Assembly (NCBI GenBank): GCA_022573715.1
Contig: JACZTL010000007.1
Span: 46,957 to 110,956, forward strand
Length of the DNA: 64,000 nt
Direction of reading: 5' to 3'
DNA from: Bacteroidota bacterium
Lineage (GTDB): Bacteria; Bacteroidota; Ignavibacteria; Ignavibacteriales; Ignavibacteriaceae
Shown here: positions 7,113-15,999 of the stretch, in pieces
Position numbering within the stretch: the stretch's first letter is position 1
How the letters are laid out: every line of letters begins with the position of its first letter
Notes under the pieces: model-generated
Database searches by the model: none
What the model was told of the DNA's origin: nothing
Seen by the model: only the letters and a program-made list of their open reading frames with translations
Position numbers and translations under genes: made by a program

Positions 7113-7204
7113 CTTTAAAATAAAAAGTGCGAATACTCGGTTATATTCGCACATCGAACGTGGGCAGAGACGGAATTGAACCGCCGACACATGGATTTTC
7201 AGTC
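7113..7204. repeat. Proximal attachment-site copy within tRNA-Phe and its terminator
   Basis: Partner of the repeat at 5270-5401. It spans the terminator and the tRNA-Phe gene from its 3' end to the anticodon loop. Beyond 7204 the two copies differ. The intact tRNA is kept at this end, as expected when an element supplies the 3' half of its target tRNA. Confidence 0.7.
7122..7152 (-). terminator. Rho-independent terminator of tRNA-Phe
   Basis: On the minus strand a perfect 9-bp stem, GTGCGAATA/TATTCGCAC (7144-7152 with 7127-7135), with an 8-nt loop is followed by five T. It lies just 3' of tRNA-Phe. The duplicated att copy carries the same hairpin at 5283-5308. Confidence 0.85.
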
Positions 7205-7233
7205 CATTGCTCTACCGACTGAGCTATCTGCCC
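7161..7233 (-). tRNA. tRNA-Phe (anticodon GAA)
   Basis: 73 nt with a paired acceptor stem GGGCAGA/TCTGCCC, D arm AGCTCAGTCGGTAGAGC, anticodon loop CTGAAAA with anticodon GAA, and T arm GGTTCAATTCC. The discriminator is A; CCA is not encoded. The gene is the integration target of the decayed element on its 3' side. Confidence 0.95.
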
Positions 7234-7292
7234 AAAAATTAAAAAACAAAAATATAGATTTTTATTGAAATCTCAAATAAATTTGATGAAAT

Positions 7293-9125
7293 TTATTCCA
7301 CCGTAACACTTTTTGCTAAATTCCTCGGCTGATCTACATCCAAACCCTTTTTAACCGCAATATGATATGCCAATAACTGTAAAGGAATTACAGAAAGTAT
7401 CGGCATTAACATTCTAATTGTTTCCGGAATTTTAATTGAATAATCAACCAACCTGTCAATGTTATCATCTCCTTCATTTGCAATGGCTATCACTCTTCCT
7501 TTTCTTGCTTTCACTTCTTCTATATTACTCATTATCTTATCGTAAGTTGAATCTTGAGGAGCAATAAATACTGACGGTACTTTATCCTCAATTAAAGCTA
7601 TAGGTCCGTGTTTCATTTCCGCAGCAGGATAACCTTCAGCGTGAATGTAGGATATTTCTTTTAATTTTAATGCTCCTTCTAAAGCAACAGGAAAATTATA
7701 ACCACGACCCAAATAAAGAAAATTTTCTGCATCTTTAAATTCATCCGCTATTTCTTCAATCTGATCATTTAGTTTTAATATTTGTTCAATTTTCCCGGGT
7801 AATTTGTCCATCTCTTTGGCAATATTTTGCCCGTCTATCAAACTCATATTCTTTTTGCGTGCAAGATTGAGAGTAATTAAGGCTAAAACAACTAATTGAG
7901 AAGTAAAAGCTTTAGTTGAGGCAACACCTATTTCGGGTCCTGCGTGAGTATAAACACCGGCGTGAGTTTCTCGCGGAATGCTTGAACCGACAACATTGCA
8001 AATTCCCATTACAAGAGCGCCTCTAATTTTTGCCTCTCTCAATGCAGCTAACGTATCAGCTGTTTCCCCGCTTTGAGAGATAAAAAACATAGCATCCTCA
8101 GGATAAACAATCGGGTTTCTATATCGGAATTCGGAAGCATATTCAACTTCGGTAGGAATTCTTGCGTGCTGTTCGAACATATATTCGCCTGTCAGACCAG
8201 CATGCCAGGAAGTTCCACAGGCAGAAATAACAATTCTTTTTGATTTATTTAATTTTTCTTCTACTGATTCCAACCCACCAAGTTTTGATGTACCTTTTTC
8301 AAGTATTAATCTTCCTCTCATTGAATTACAGACTGACTGTGGTTGTTCCATAATTTCTTTAAGCATAAAATGATCATATCCGCTCTTGTCAATCTCCTCA
8401 AGTTTTATTGTAATTTGATGAACTTCTTTGTCTACAATTTCCTCGTCCAACGTTCTAGTATAAAATCTATCAGAATAAATTTCTGCTATTTCGCCATCTT
8501 CCAAGTAAACAACGTGTTTTGTGTGAGCAATAATCGCTGAAACATCGGAAGCTACAAAGTTTTCTTTTTCACCAACTCCGATAACAAGAGGTGAACCTTT
8601 TCGTGCCACAATTAACTTATCAGGTTCTTTTTCATAAACAACTGCAATACCGTAAGTACCTTCAACTTTGCTTAATGCTGCGTGAACAGCTTTCACTAAT
8701 GAATATCCTTTTTTTAAGAAACTGTCTATTAATTGTGGAATTACTTCTGAGTCAGTGTCGCTTATAAAATCATATCCTAATGATTGTAACCCCTTTTTAA
8801 TTGTAATATAATTTTCAATTATTCCGTTGTGTATTACAAATAAATTTTTATCAGTATTAAAATGCGGGTGTGCGTTTACTTCGTTTGGAACCCCGTGTGT
8901 TGCCCATCTTGTGTGTGCGATTCCTAAAGTTGGAGTGAAAGTTATTTTATCAAGTTCCTTTTCTAAATTTGATACTTTCCCTTTTCTCTTAATAACTTGT
9001 GATTCACCATTGGATATTAAACCCAAACCGGCAGAATCATAACCTCTATACTCAAGTCTTTTTAAACCGTTAATTAATAGAGGAACACAATTTTCAGGAC
9101 CAATATAACCTACTATTCCGCACAT
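7293..9125 (-). CDS. glmS: Glutamine--fructose-6-phosphate aminotransferase (isomerizing)
   Basis: Makes glucosamine-6-phosphate from fructose-6-phosphate and glutamine, the first step towards UDP-GlcNAc for peptidoglycan and surface glycans. The 610 residues begin MCGIVGYIG; Cys2 becomes the N-terminal nucleophile of the glutaminase domain (about 1-220, with RGYDSAG and TRWATHG). Two SIS sugar-binding domains follow, with ISACGTSWHAG and FISQSGETADTLAAL in the first and a second from about 460; the C-terminal LAKSVTVE is typical. ATG at 9125. It follows the UDP-glucuronate decarboxylase gene by 22 nt and ends the ybaB-glmS run just before tRNA-Phe. No glmS ribozyme space exists upstream. Confidence 0.97.
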   Translation of the reverse strand: MCGIVGYIGPENCVPLLINGLKRLEYRGYDSAGLGLISNGESQVIKRKGKVSNLEKELDKITFTPTLGIAHTRWATHGVPNEVNAHPHFNTDKNLFVIHNGIIENYITIKKGLQSLGYDFISDTDSEVIPQLIDSFLKKGYSLVKAVHAALSKVEGTYGIAVVYEKEPDKLIVARKGSPLVIGVGEKENFVASDVSAIIAHTKHVVYLEDGEIAEIYSDRFYTRTLDEEIVDKEVHQITIKLEEIDKSGYDHFMLKEIMEQPQSVCNSMRGRLILEKGTSKLGGLESVEEKLNKSKRIVISACGTSWHAGLTGEYMFEQHARIPTEVEYASEFRYRNPIVYPEDAMFFISQSGETADTLAALREAKIRGALVMGICNVVGSSIPRETHAGVYTHAGPEIGVASTKAFTSQLVVLALITLNLARKKNMSLIDGQNIAKEMDKLPGKIEQILKLNDQIEEIADEFKDAENFLYLGRGYNFPVALEGALKLKEISYIHAEGYPAAEMKHGPIALIEDKVPSVFIAPQDSTYDKIMSNIEEVKARKGRVIAIANEGDDNIDRLVDYSIKIPETIRMLMPILSVIPLQLLAYHIAVKKGLDVDQPRNLAKSVTVE

Positions 9126-9147
9126 ATTAAACTCTTATTTTACGTAT

Positions 9148-10086
9148 TTACAATAATGATTTAAAATATCCTATTGTGGTCTTAAGACCTTCTATTCTAC
9201 TTACAATAGGATTCCAATTTAATATTTTTTTTGCTTTCCCGATATCAGGCTGCCTTACTTGAGGATCATTTAATGGAAGCTCTTCAAACACAATCCTGCT
9301 GTTACTATCAGTTAAATTAATAACTTCCTCTGCAAACTCTTTAATTGTAATTTCATCGGGATTACCTATATTGACAGGATTTATCTCATCAGAAAAAAGT
9401 AATTTATAAATACCGTCAACCAAATCAGAGACATAACAAAAACTACGTGTTTGAGAACCATCACCGAAAACAGTAATATCTTTATTCCTTAATGCCTGCA
9501 TAACAAATGTAGGTAATGCTCGTCCATCATTGGGTCTCATCCTTGTTCCGTATGTGTTAAAAATTCTTACTATTCTTGTTTCAATTGAATGATACCTATG
9601 ATATGCCATTGTAATTGCTTCTGCAAAACGTTTTGCTTCGTCATAAACTCCTCTAGAACCAATGGGATTAACATTTCCCCAATAATCTTCTTTTTGCGGA
9701 TGAACCTTAGGATCTCCATAAACTTCGGATGTAGATGCCAAAAGCATTCTTGCATTTTTTTCTTTTGCAAGTCCTAGCACATTATGTGTGCCGAGTGCAC
9801 CCACTTTAAGAGTTTGAATCGGTAATTTAAGATAGTCAATCGGACTTGCAGGAGATGCAAAGTGTAAAATATAGTGAACCTCACCCGCTATAAAAATATA
9901 ATTTGTAATATCGTGTTTTATAAAAAGAAAATTTTCGTTACCTGCTAAATGGGCAATGTTATCAGAGTTCCCGGTAATTAAATTATCAATACAAACAACT
10001 CTGAAATCTTCGTTAATAAATTTATCACACAAATGCGAACCCAGGAAACCGGCTCCCCCGGTAATCACAACAGTTTCTTTTGCCAA
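9148..10086 (-). CDS. UDP-glucuronate decarboxylase (UDP-xylose synthase), extended SDR family
   Basis: Cytosolic NAD-dependent sugar-nucleotide enzyme that probably turns UDP-glucuronate into UDP-xylose. The 312 residues show the Rossmann motif TGGAGFLGS (9-17), [12 protein letters not shown] (75-86), STSEVYGDP (118-126) and the catalytic Y148-x3-K152 in [31 protein letters not shown] and [17 protein letters not shown] are the strings that separate UXS-type enzymes from dTDP-glucose dehydratases and UDP-glucose epimerases. The start is TTG at 10086, 14 nt after ftsX. With glmS next, the two supply precursors for envelope glycans. The exact substrate is inferred from the family. Confidence 0.88.
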   Translation of the reverse strand: MAKETVVITGGAGFLGSHLCDKFINEDFRVVCIDNLITGNSDNIAHLAGNENFLFIKHDITNYIFIAGEVHYILHFASPASPIDYLKLPIQTLKVGALGTHNVLGLAKEKNARMLLASTSEVYGDPKVHPQKEDYWGNVNPIGSRGVYDEAKRFAEAITMAYHRYHSIETRIVRIFNTYGTRMRPNDGRALPTFVMQALRNKDITVFGDGSQTRSFCYVSDLVDGIYKLLFSDEINPVNIGNPDEITIKEFAEEVINLTDSNSRIVFEELPLNDPQVRQPDIGKAKKILNWNPIVSRIEGLKTTIGYFKSLL

Positions 10087-10100
10087 TATTAATTCCGTTT

Positions 10101-10964
10101 TTAAAATTTTAATGTTATTTTTCTTAATGAAACTATGCTTACTACAAGACCTATTATTGGACCTAAGATCAACAGAAATATCAAACTGATTTTGTTTTCA
10201 AATCTTAACAGTTCCTTAATAGGTAAATAATCTGATAGGAAATATACAAACATATAACCTATAACTAATAATATTACAGTCGAAAATACTCCGATAAAAA
10301 ACCCATTTAAAATGATAGGCATCTTAATTGTTGAAAGTTTAGCTCCAACGAGTTTCATTGTATTTAGTTCAGTGTACTTAGAGTTAATGACCAATAGAAT
10401 TGTACTGTAAACTATGTATAGTGAGATAAAGAATATTACTAATGCAAAAAAGAAAATATAATTTTTTATTCTATCCAAATAAGATATCAACTTATATATA
10501 TAATCATACTTTAATGAAACTTCATCGACACCCCTAAAAGAAGACAGTTTCTTCACCACATTTTTTATAAAATTTTGTGTAACATATTTACTCTTTAATG
10601 AGACTTCAAACGAAGCAGGAAGCGGATTATAATCAATTAGTTTTCTGAAATCTTCCCCGGTATCTTTTATAAATAATTCTGCTGCCTTTTTTTTATCAAT
10701 ATATCTTATAGAATAAACAAATTTCTCGTTTTTAATTTTCTTTTTTAGATTATTAATATCTTCCTTTGTTACTGTATCATTTAGAAAAACATTAATATTA
10801 ATGCTTCTCTTTAATTTGTTTTGAAGATAATTTGAAAAGTTGATAGAAAAAACAGATGCACTTATCAATGCCAATGAAATGCTCATAGATACGAGTGAAA
10901 GAAAAAAAGAAGACTTTGCCCTGCCGATTAATTTGAACGATTCTTTTATCCAGAAAAATATCAT
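10101..10964 (-). CDS. ftsX: Cell division protein FtsX
   Basis: Membrane subunit of the FtsEX complex, an ABC-type device that activates peptidoglycan hydrolases at the division site. The 287 residues show one N-terminal membrane segment (about 17-40), a periplasmic domain with [10 protein letters not shown] and [12 protein letters not shown], the family's best marker, and three C-terminal membrane segments, including the KLVGA motif ([15 protein letters not shown]) common to FtsX/MacB permeases. ATG at 10964. The partner ATPase gene ftsE is not in the window. It lies between the lipoprotein pair and the sugar-nucleotide gene. Confidence 0.9.
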   Translation of the reverse strand: MIFFWIKESFKLIGRAKSSFFLSLVSMSISLALISASVFSINFSNYLQNKLKRSININVFLNDTVTKEDINNLKKKIKNEKFVYSIRYIDKKKAAELFIKDTGEDFRKLIDYNPLPASFEVSLKSKYVTQNFIKNVVKKLSSFRGVDEVSLKYDYIYKLISYLDRIKNYIFFFALVIFFISLYIVYSTILLVINSKYTELNTMKLVGAKLSTIKMPIILNGFFIGVFSTVILLVIGYMFVYFLSDYLPIKELLRFENKISLIFLLILGPIIGLVVSIVSLRKITLKF

Positions 10965-11012
10965 ACAATAAAATCCAATCTTTTTAATTAAACTTTAATT
11001 TACAAAAAAAAA

Positions 11013-11522
11013 TTAAAAACTCGATTCATCTACCCATTTTACCATTTGCCATTTATTTGTCGATTCCACCCGTTTCAAAAATAAATTAACACGCCCGTCA
11101 ATTCTTATAACATCAGTTGGATTAAAAGTAACTGTTAAATTAAAACCTCTTACAATTGTAGCATTTGAAGTATCAACAGTTGACAAAATTATGTTATTCC
11201 AAATAAGGTCAAGTCTTTGTGAATTTGTAAAAAGTCCGTTAGTTGTTTTCATTTCTTCATCTCTCCCCCAGGAAACATCAAACCCTTTGTCATAATCCCT
11301 GAAAGAAAAAATGAAATCTTTACTTACTAATTTCCCGTAAATACTTGTATCCCTGAATGTATATGCAAATTGAAAATTTTGGAACAATCCTTCTATTGTT
11401 GTAAGATCCGACAGAGTTTGTGATGAATTATCCAGAGATATATTTAATTTTGGTGCAAAAGGATTTTTACACCCTGCAAAAATCAAAAGTATTAAGGTAA
11501 TATTTAAAATCAGTTTTTTAAT
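11013..11522 (-). CDS. Small lipoprotein of unknown function, likely ATT start
   Basis: The frame encodes a lipoprotein signal KKLILNITLILLIFAGC with Cys in the lipobox. The only in-frame ATG (11486) falls within the signal's hydrophobic core and would remove its basic end. The codon before the KK pair is ATT (11520-11522), which overlaps the stop TAA of the preceding gene, so an ATT start giving 169 residues is the best fit. The mature part (LDNSSQTLSDLTTIEGLFQNF ... SKDFIFSFRDYDKG ... TNKWQMVKWVD) resembles the neighbour at 11518 in layout, with a final tryptophan-rich strand, and may be NTF2-like. Function unknown. Confidence 0.65.
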   Translation of the reverse strand: MKKLILNITLILLIFAGCKNPFAPKLNISLDNSSQTLSDLTTIEGLFQNFQFAYTFRDTSIYGKLVSKDFIFSFRDYDKGFDVSWGRDEEMKTTNGLFTNSQRLDLIWNNIILSTVDTSNATIVRGFNLTVTFNPTDVIRIDGRVNLFLKRVESTNKWQMVKWVDESSF

Positions 11523-12093
11523 AAAGCCTGCCTTTTAGTTCACTCCAACTTGGCAGATTGCTGTTCTTTGTGTCCTGCCAAAAATAAATAGCCCAGGTTG
11601 CTCTTGAATCCCTTATCAAACTAAATCTCAACTCGCCCTGATAATTAGATTGTATGTCCCCACTAATGCTTGGAATATTTATAAAATATGAAGCAGTGTA
11701 AAATAAACTATCACCCTGGGGACTTGAGGATATATTTGATAAATTCAATGTTATTGGTTGATCTTTTTGTACCTTTGAAATAAGACTATTGAAATACTGT
11801 TCTTCATTTCTTACACCCCAGTTATTTGCAAGTGCAGGAAATTGTGATATAGCGGAACTTGATGCCGAATAAGTAAACACCTTACTTGTAAAATTAGTAT
11901 CCGAAAAAGATAACAAATAGTTTCCAAGGTTTTTATCTGCAAGAGAATTAATAAGGTTTTGAATTAAAAGATCGGATGTAACCGGTGTATGATAATTTGA
12001 ACGGGATTGGTTAGGGGGTTCCGCTTCTCTTGTTGAAAATATATCACACCCGATTAAAAAAAATAGGAGTAATATGACAAAAATAAATCTCAT
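11518..12093 (-). CDS. Lipoprotein of unknown function
   Basis: A 191-residue lipoprotein with signal MRFIFVILLLFFLIGC (Cys16). The mature part begins with a loose Ser/Pro/Asn-rich linker, then a helical stretch LLIQNLINSLADKNLGNYL, a domain with polar strands, and an end (RATWAIYFWQDTKN ... PSWSELKGRLY) rich in tryptophan. The same outline as the following lipoprotein suggests a pair from an old duplication. Its ATG overlaps the methyltransferase stop as ATGA, and its own stop overlaps the presumed ATT start of the next gene. Function unknown. Confidence 0.75.
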   Translation of the reverse strand: MRFIFVILLLFFLIGCDIFSTREAEPPNQSRSNYHTPVTSDLLIQNLINSLADKNLGNYLLSFSDTNFTSKVFTYSASSSAISQFPALANNWGVRNEEQYFNSLISKVQKDQPITLNLSNISSSPQGDSLFYTASYFINIPSISGDIQSNYQGELRFSLIRDSRATWAIYFWQDTKNSNLPSWSELKGRLY

Positions 12094-12824
12094 TTCTGAG
12101 CTATAATAATAATTCTATTCGAAAGACTCTCATCAAATTTTGATCTATCAAAAGAGCCATAAATATCTTTTATATTAAATTTTGTCAATTCCAATTTACT
12201 TTTTATTTCATCTAAACTATAAATTTTTACTGATTCTTTAAAATATTTTTCATTTCCATTTTTTTTAATTATAATATCTTTTATAACTCTACCTTTTTCT
12301 ATCCGTCTTTTCTGTATTATTTCTCCATCTTCAATTCTTAAACTTGAATTGGGTATTAAATTTTCTTCCAAATACTTTTTATTAAAATAATCAAATATAA
12401 AAAAACCGTTTTCGTTCAAATGATCATAAGCAGATTTAAAAACTTTAAAATTTTCTTCATCACTTTCAAAATAGCCGAAACTTGTAAATAAATTTAGGAC
12501 AAGATCAAACTTATCGTCAATGTAAAAATCACGTATATCAGCGCGTATAAAATCTATATCTACTTCAGCATTTTGTGCATTTACTTTCGCATTATTAAGG
12601 AGGTTTTCGCTAAGATCAACTGCAGTTAAAAGAAATCCTTTTTTAGCAAATTCAATCGAATGTCTGCCGGCACCGCAGGCAAGATCCAGAATTTTTGATT
12701 TGTTTTTGATGTTTGTAATTGAAATTATTGATTCAACAAGCTGAAGGGCTTCCCGTTCATCTCTGTGTTTATATACCTTTAAATATTCTTCACTTTCAAA
12801 CCAGCTTTCAAACCATTCAGCCAT
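12090..12824 (-). CDS. Class I SAM-dependent methyltransferase
   Basis: A 244-residue cytosolic methyltransferase. Motif I KILDLACGAGRHSIEFAKKG (about 44-63) binds SAM, followed by acidic LTAVDLSENLL (motif II), DFIRADIRDF (motif III) and DLVLNLFTSFGYF (motif IV). The overall pattern fits the Methyltransf_25/11 families; the substrate cannot be read from the sequence. Its ATG shares one base with the recR stop (TAATG) and its stop overlaps the next lipoprotein gene by ATGA, so it is coupled on both sides. Confidence 0.85.
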   Translation of the reverse strand: MAEWFESWFESEEYLKVYKHRDEREALQLVESIISITNIKNKSKILDLACGAGRHSIEFAKKGFLLTAVDLSENLLNNAKVNAQNAEVDIDFIRADIRDFYIDDKFDLVLNLFTSFGYFESDEENFKVFKSAYDHLNENGFFIFDYFNKKYLEENLIPNSSLRIEDGEIIQKRRIEKGRVIKDIIIKKNGNEKYFKESVKIYSLDEIKSKLELTKFNIKDIYGSFDRSKFDESLSNRIIIIAQK

Positions 12825-13420
12825 TATATTTCTATTCTTCCAATAACAGCTCTACCGATTGTCGCTTCATCGGCAAATTCAAGATCACCACCAACAGGCA
12901 AACCTCTTGCTATTCTTGATATTTTTACTCCTAATGGTTTTAACAATTTAGAAAGATAAAGTATTGTAGTTTCTCCTTCAGTATCAGGATTTATTGCTAA
13001 TATTATTTCCTTAAATTCTTCGTTTTCAAACCTTTTAATCAATTCTTTAATTTTTAGGTCATCAGGTCCTATACCGGAAAGGGGCGACAAGACTCCCCCA
13101 AGTACATGGTATACACCATGAAATTCATTTGTTTTCTCAATTGCAATCACATCGCTTGCTTCTTCAACAACGCAAATAAGTGTGTGATCTCTTTTACCAC
13201 TCTTGCAAATCTCACATAACTCACCAACAGAAAGATTAAAGCACCTTGAACAGAATCGAAGTTTAGTTTTTAGATCTTTTACGGCATTTACAAAACTATC
13301 TACTTCATCTTTTCCTTTTTTTAAAATATGAATTGCTAATCTTTGAGCTGTTTTTTTACCGATACTTGGTAGTTTGCTGAATTCATCGATCGCAATTTGT
13401 AGTGGTTCGGCTATTTTCAC
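12824..13420 (-). CDS. recR: Recombination mediator protein RecR
   Basis: DNA-repair protein that works with RecF and RecO to load RecA at gaps. The 198 residues contain the N-terminal helix-hairpin-helix (FSKLPSIGKKTAQRLA), a zinc finger with C57, C60, C69 and C72, and a Toprim domain from about 80 (ICVVEEASDVIAIEKT) ending with LARGLPVGGDLEFADE, the family signature. ATG at 13420, two bases after the ybaB stop; the ybaB-recR pairing is widely conserved in bacteria. Confidence 0.95.
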   Translation of the reverse strand: MKIAEPLQIAIDEFSKLPSIGKKTAQRLAIHILKKGKDEVDSFVNAVKDLKTKLRFCSRCFNLSVGELCEICKSGKRDHTLICVVEEASDVIAIEKTNEFHGVYHVLGGVLSPLSGIGPDDLKIKELIKRFENEEFKEIILAINPDTEGETTILYLSKLLKPLGVKISRIARGLPVGGDLEFADEATIGRAVIGRIEI

Positions 13421-13422
13421 TA

Positions 13423-13749
13423 TTATAACCCCGGGATATTGAGTCCGGGAGGAATCATTCCCTTTGTTATTTTTGTCATTTCTTCTTCGGCTAATTTTGC
13501 AGCTGATTGTAATGCTTTATTAACAGCGGCAACAACTAAATCCTCAAGGATCTCTTTGTCATCGGCATTAATTACTTGTGGATCAATTTCCACTGATACA
13601 ATCTCTTTATTACCGTTAGCCGTTGCTTTTATCATTCCGCCACCGGCTTCTTCACTTACTTCCATTCCGCTTAATTGAGCTTGTACTTTTTTCATTTCTT
13701 CCTGCATTTTTTGTACTTGCTGCATCATTCCCTGCATTCCACCTTTCAT
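13423..13749 (-). CDS. YbaB/EbfC family nucleoid-associated protein
   Basis: A 108-residue DNA-binding dimer-forming protein. It begins with a methionine/glutamine-rich helix (MQGMMQQVQKMQEEMKKVQ), then the family's KATANGNKEIVSVEIDPQV strand region and a C-terminal helix with LEDLVVAAVNKAL. It ends with glycine/proline-rich GMIPPGLNIPGL. The gene sits directly before recR, its usual partner. ATG at 13749 with a GGAGGAAATAA-type leader and a Bacteroidota-type -7 box further up. Confidence 0.93.
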   Translation of the reverse strand: MKGGMQGMMQQVQKMQEEMKKVQAQLSGMEVSEEAGGGMIKATANGNKEIVSVEIDPQVINADDKEILEDLVVAAVNKALQSAAKLAEEEMTKITKGMIPPGLNIPGL

Positions 13750-13802
13750 TTATTTCCTCCGATTTGATTAAATATTTCTATAAATTTTACTTTATTTTCG
13801 TG

Positions 13803-13810
13803 CAAATATA
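13803..13810 (-). promoter_or_regulatory. Candidate -7 box of the ybaB-recR operon
   Basis: TATATTTG on the minus strand matches the Bacteroidota TAnnTTTG box, about 55 nt before the ybaB ATG. No clear TTTG lies at the expected -33 distance, so the call is tentative. Confidence 0.35.
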
Positions 13811-13906
13811 ATATAAAGGTTTGACATTATGTACTTTATTTTTTTAATTTTTTGTTTTGTAAATTAATGTTAATATTTTTTTCTCTATAAAAGTAAATAT
13901 TTTAAT

Positions 13907-14581
13907 ATGAAAAATGAACTTAAAACGTTTTCTCTTCCTTTAGAATCAGATGACTATATAAACCAGGTGTACCCTGACTATATTTCTAACGGTAAATCAG
14001 AAAAGATAAAATCAAAAAACCTTGGGACCAATTTTGCCAAAATTAATATCTCCATTTTAGATTATCTCAAAAAATACAACATACCTGTAGCTTCTGTAAA
14101 ATTAGAAGATGAAAACACTATAAAATATTTGAAATATACCAAATTAAATTTTTCTGTCCGAATATTAAATTATGTTGATAAACGTACTGCTAAAATTTTC
14201 AACAAAAAAGAAAATGAACTTTTGGACCTTCCTGTTTTTGAATATCATTACGGAAAAACAAGCAATAATTTAATCTCAGAAAGCCACCTTATCTCATTTA
14301 ATTTAATTAACTTTGAAAAACTGAAAATTGTAAACAGGATTTGTTCTAAAGTAAATGCAGTACTAATATCCTATTTTGAAAGACGAGGAAAATTTTTAGG
14401 CGAAGTAACATGTTCATTCGGTGAACACAAAAATAAAATATATTTAGTAAATGATTTTACACCTGTAAGTTTGAAAATTCTAGACCTAAATAAAAACAAT
14501 AATTCTATTGATCCGTATAAATTAGAAACACCTTCGAATGTTAGAAAATACACTGATTTTATACTTAATCTAATTAACTAA
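13907..14581 (+). CDS. SAICAR synthase-like protein lacking active-site residues
   Basis: A 224-residue protein that follows the second half of PurC: IPVASVKLED, VRILNYVDKRTAKIF, LPVFEYHYG, LISESHLISF, a helix KIVNRICSKVNAVLISYFERR, then GEVTCSFG and KIYLVNDFTPVSLKILD. In working SAICAR synthases these last two read close to D-x-K-x-EFG and DE-x-x-PDS-x-R; here the Asp, Lys/Glu and the PDS-R residues are replaced, and the N-terminal ATP loop GK-x-R-x-x-Y is not found. It therefore looks like a non-catalytic paralogue of the real purC at 1395. It starts a run with psd (6 nt later), pssA, purS and purQ. ATG at 13907. Function unknown. Confidence 0.65.
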   Translation: MKNELKTFSLPLESDDYINQVYPDYISNGKSEKIKSKNLGTNFAKINISILDYLKKYNIPVASVKLEDENTIKYLKYTKLNFSVRILNYVDKRTAKIFNKKENELLDLPVFEYHYGKTSNNLISESHLISFNLINFEKLKIVNRICSKVNAVLISYFERRGKFLGEVTCSFGEHKNKIYLVNDFTPVSLKILDLNKNNNSIDPYKLETPSNVRKYTDFILNLIN

Positions 14582-14587
14582 TATTAA

Positions 14588-15241
14588 ATGATAACCAAAT
14601 ACGGATATTCCACTCTTTTTACCCTACTCATTATTTGCATAATAATAATTACCACTGGTATATTTTTTACTTCAGGTTTATTAAAGATATTAATAATAAT
14701 CTTCTCGACATTTCTGGTTTTATTTTCTCTTAATTTTTTCAGAGATCCTGAAAGGAATACGCCTCAAGCCGACAACATTGTTGTTTCACCTGCTGACGGC
14801 AGAGTTCTTTTTGTAAAAAAAATTAATGTGAATAAGTATGTAAATGAAGAAGGGACACAGATATCAATTTTTATGTCGCCGTTAAACGTACACGTAAACA
14901 GAATTCCAATTAACGGAAAAATAGAATTTATTGAATACATAAAAGGTAAATATATAGCAGCTTTTGAAGACAAGGCATCGGAAGAAAATGAAAGGTCTGA
15001 ATTTGGAATAAAATCAAAATACGGTAAAGTGTTTTTCACACAAGTTGCGGGTTTTGTTGCAAGAAGAATTGTTTATACATTGAAAATTGGTGATGATGTA
15101 ACAATGGGTAATAGATTTGGAATGATTAAATTTGGAAGTAGAGTTGACGTTGTTGTTAATAATAAGTGGGAGGCAAAAGTTAAAAAAGATGATATTGTAA
15201 AAGCCGGTGAAACCATACTTTTTGAACACCCGGGAAAATAA
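14588..15241 (+). CDS. psd: Phosphatidylserine decarboxylase, short form
   Basis: Pyruvoyl enzyme that turns phosphatidylserine into phosphatidylethanolamine. The 217 residues have two N-terminal membrane segments (about 8-28 and 31-50) and the family motifs VVSPADGRVLFV, FMSPLNVHVNRIPI and KFGSRVDVVV. The GS pair in the last is the self-cleavage site that gives the pyruvoyl group. The short length fits the Psd type of many non-enteric bacteria. The gene lies directly before pssA, the preceding enzyme of the pathway; their stop and start overlap as TAATG. Confidence 0.92.
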   Translation: MITKYGYSTLFTLLIICIIIITTGIFFTSGLLKILIIIFSTFLVLFSLNFFRDPERNTPQADNIVVSPADGRVLFVKKINVNKYVNEEGTQISIFMSPLNVHVNRIPINGKIEFIEYIKGKYIAAFEDKASEENERSEFGIKSKYGKVFFTQVAGFVARRIVYTLKIGDDVTMGNRFGMIKFGSRVDVVVNNKWEAKVKKDDIVKAGETILFEHPGK

Positions 15242-15963
15242 TGATACAAATTAGAGTTACTAAGTCAGTTATACCAAACTTATTTACCGCAATGAATATG
15301 TTCTGCGGATTTCTTTCTATTCTTCATACTAATAAAGGTGATTTTACATACGCAGCCTGGTTAATTATTATTGCAGCTTTATTTGATGCATTAGACGGTA
15401 TTGTTGCCAGACTAACAAAATCAAGCAGTAAACTTGGTGTGCAATTAGATTCACTTTCCGACGTGATAAGTTTTGGAGTAGCTCCTGCATTTTTAATTTA
15501 TTCAACATATTTAAATAATTTTGATACTGCAGGTATTATCATCAGTGCATTATTTATGATTGCAGGGGGGTTCCGATTAGCGAGATTTAATGTACAATTA
15601 GCCGGTTTTGATAAAACATTTTTCTATGGTCTTCCCATTCCTTTAGCCGCAATTACAATCTCTTCATTAATTTTAACATTTTTTAATCCTATAACAGGTT
15701 ACCCTGAAAACATTGCCAAAATAATAATACCCCTCATTTTAATTCTATCATTTATGATGATAAGCAGAATAAAGTATAGCTCACTTCCCCATATTTCACT
15801 TTCGTCCGTTAAAGAGCATCCCTTTCAATTTTTATTTTTATTAACAGCAGGAATCTTAGTAGTTATAACTACAGGGAAAGCTTTTTTTTACATCTTTGTT
15901 TTCTTTATTCTATTCGGTATTTTTCAGCATCTTTTCAATTCTATTATGCTAAAAAAAGATTAA
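15241..15963 (+). CDS. pssA: CDP-diacylglycerol--serine O-phosphatidyltransferase
   Basis: Membrane enzyme that makes phosphatidylserine from CDP-diacylglycerol and serine, feeding psd. The 240 residues carry the N-terminal IPNLFTAMNMFCGF motif typical of PssA, the CDP-alcohol signature DGIVARLTKSSSKLGVQLD and following SLSDVISFGVAPA, and about six to eight hydrophobic segments. The start ATG shares a base with the psd stop. The DSLSD-FG pattern and the psd neighbour separate it from pgsA at 494. Confidence 0.93.
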   Translation: MIQIRVTKSVIPNLFTAMNMFCGFLSILHTNKGDFTYAAWLIIIAALFDALDGIVARLTKSSSKLGVQLDSLSDVISFGVAPAFLIYSTYLNNFDTAGIIISALFMIAGGFRLARFNVQLAGFDKTFFYGLPIPLAAITISSLILTFFNPITGYPENIAKIIIPLILILSFMMISRIKYSSLPHISLSSVKEHPFQFLFLLTAGILVVITTGKAFFYIFVFFILFGIFQHLFNSIMLKKD

Positions 15964-15999
15964 TAATTTTACTCCAAATAAATTCAGCTAAGGCAGTTA

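Noticed and set aside
9126..9147. glmS ribozyme in front of glmS
   Set aside because: Only 22 nt separate the genes; there is no space for the ribozyme.
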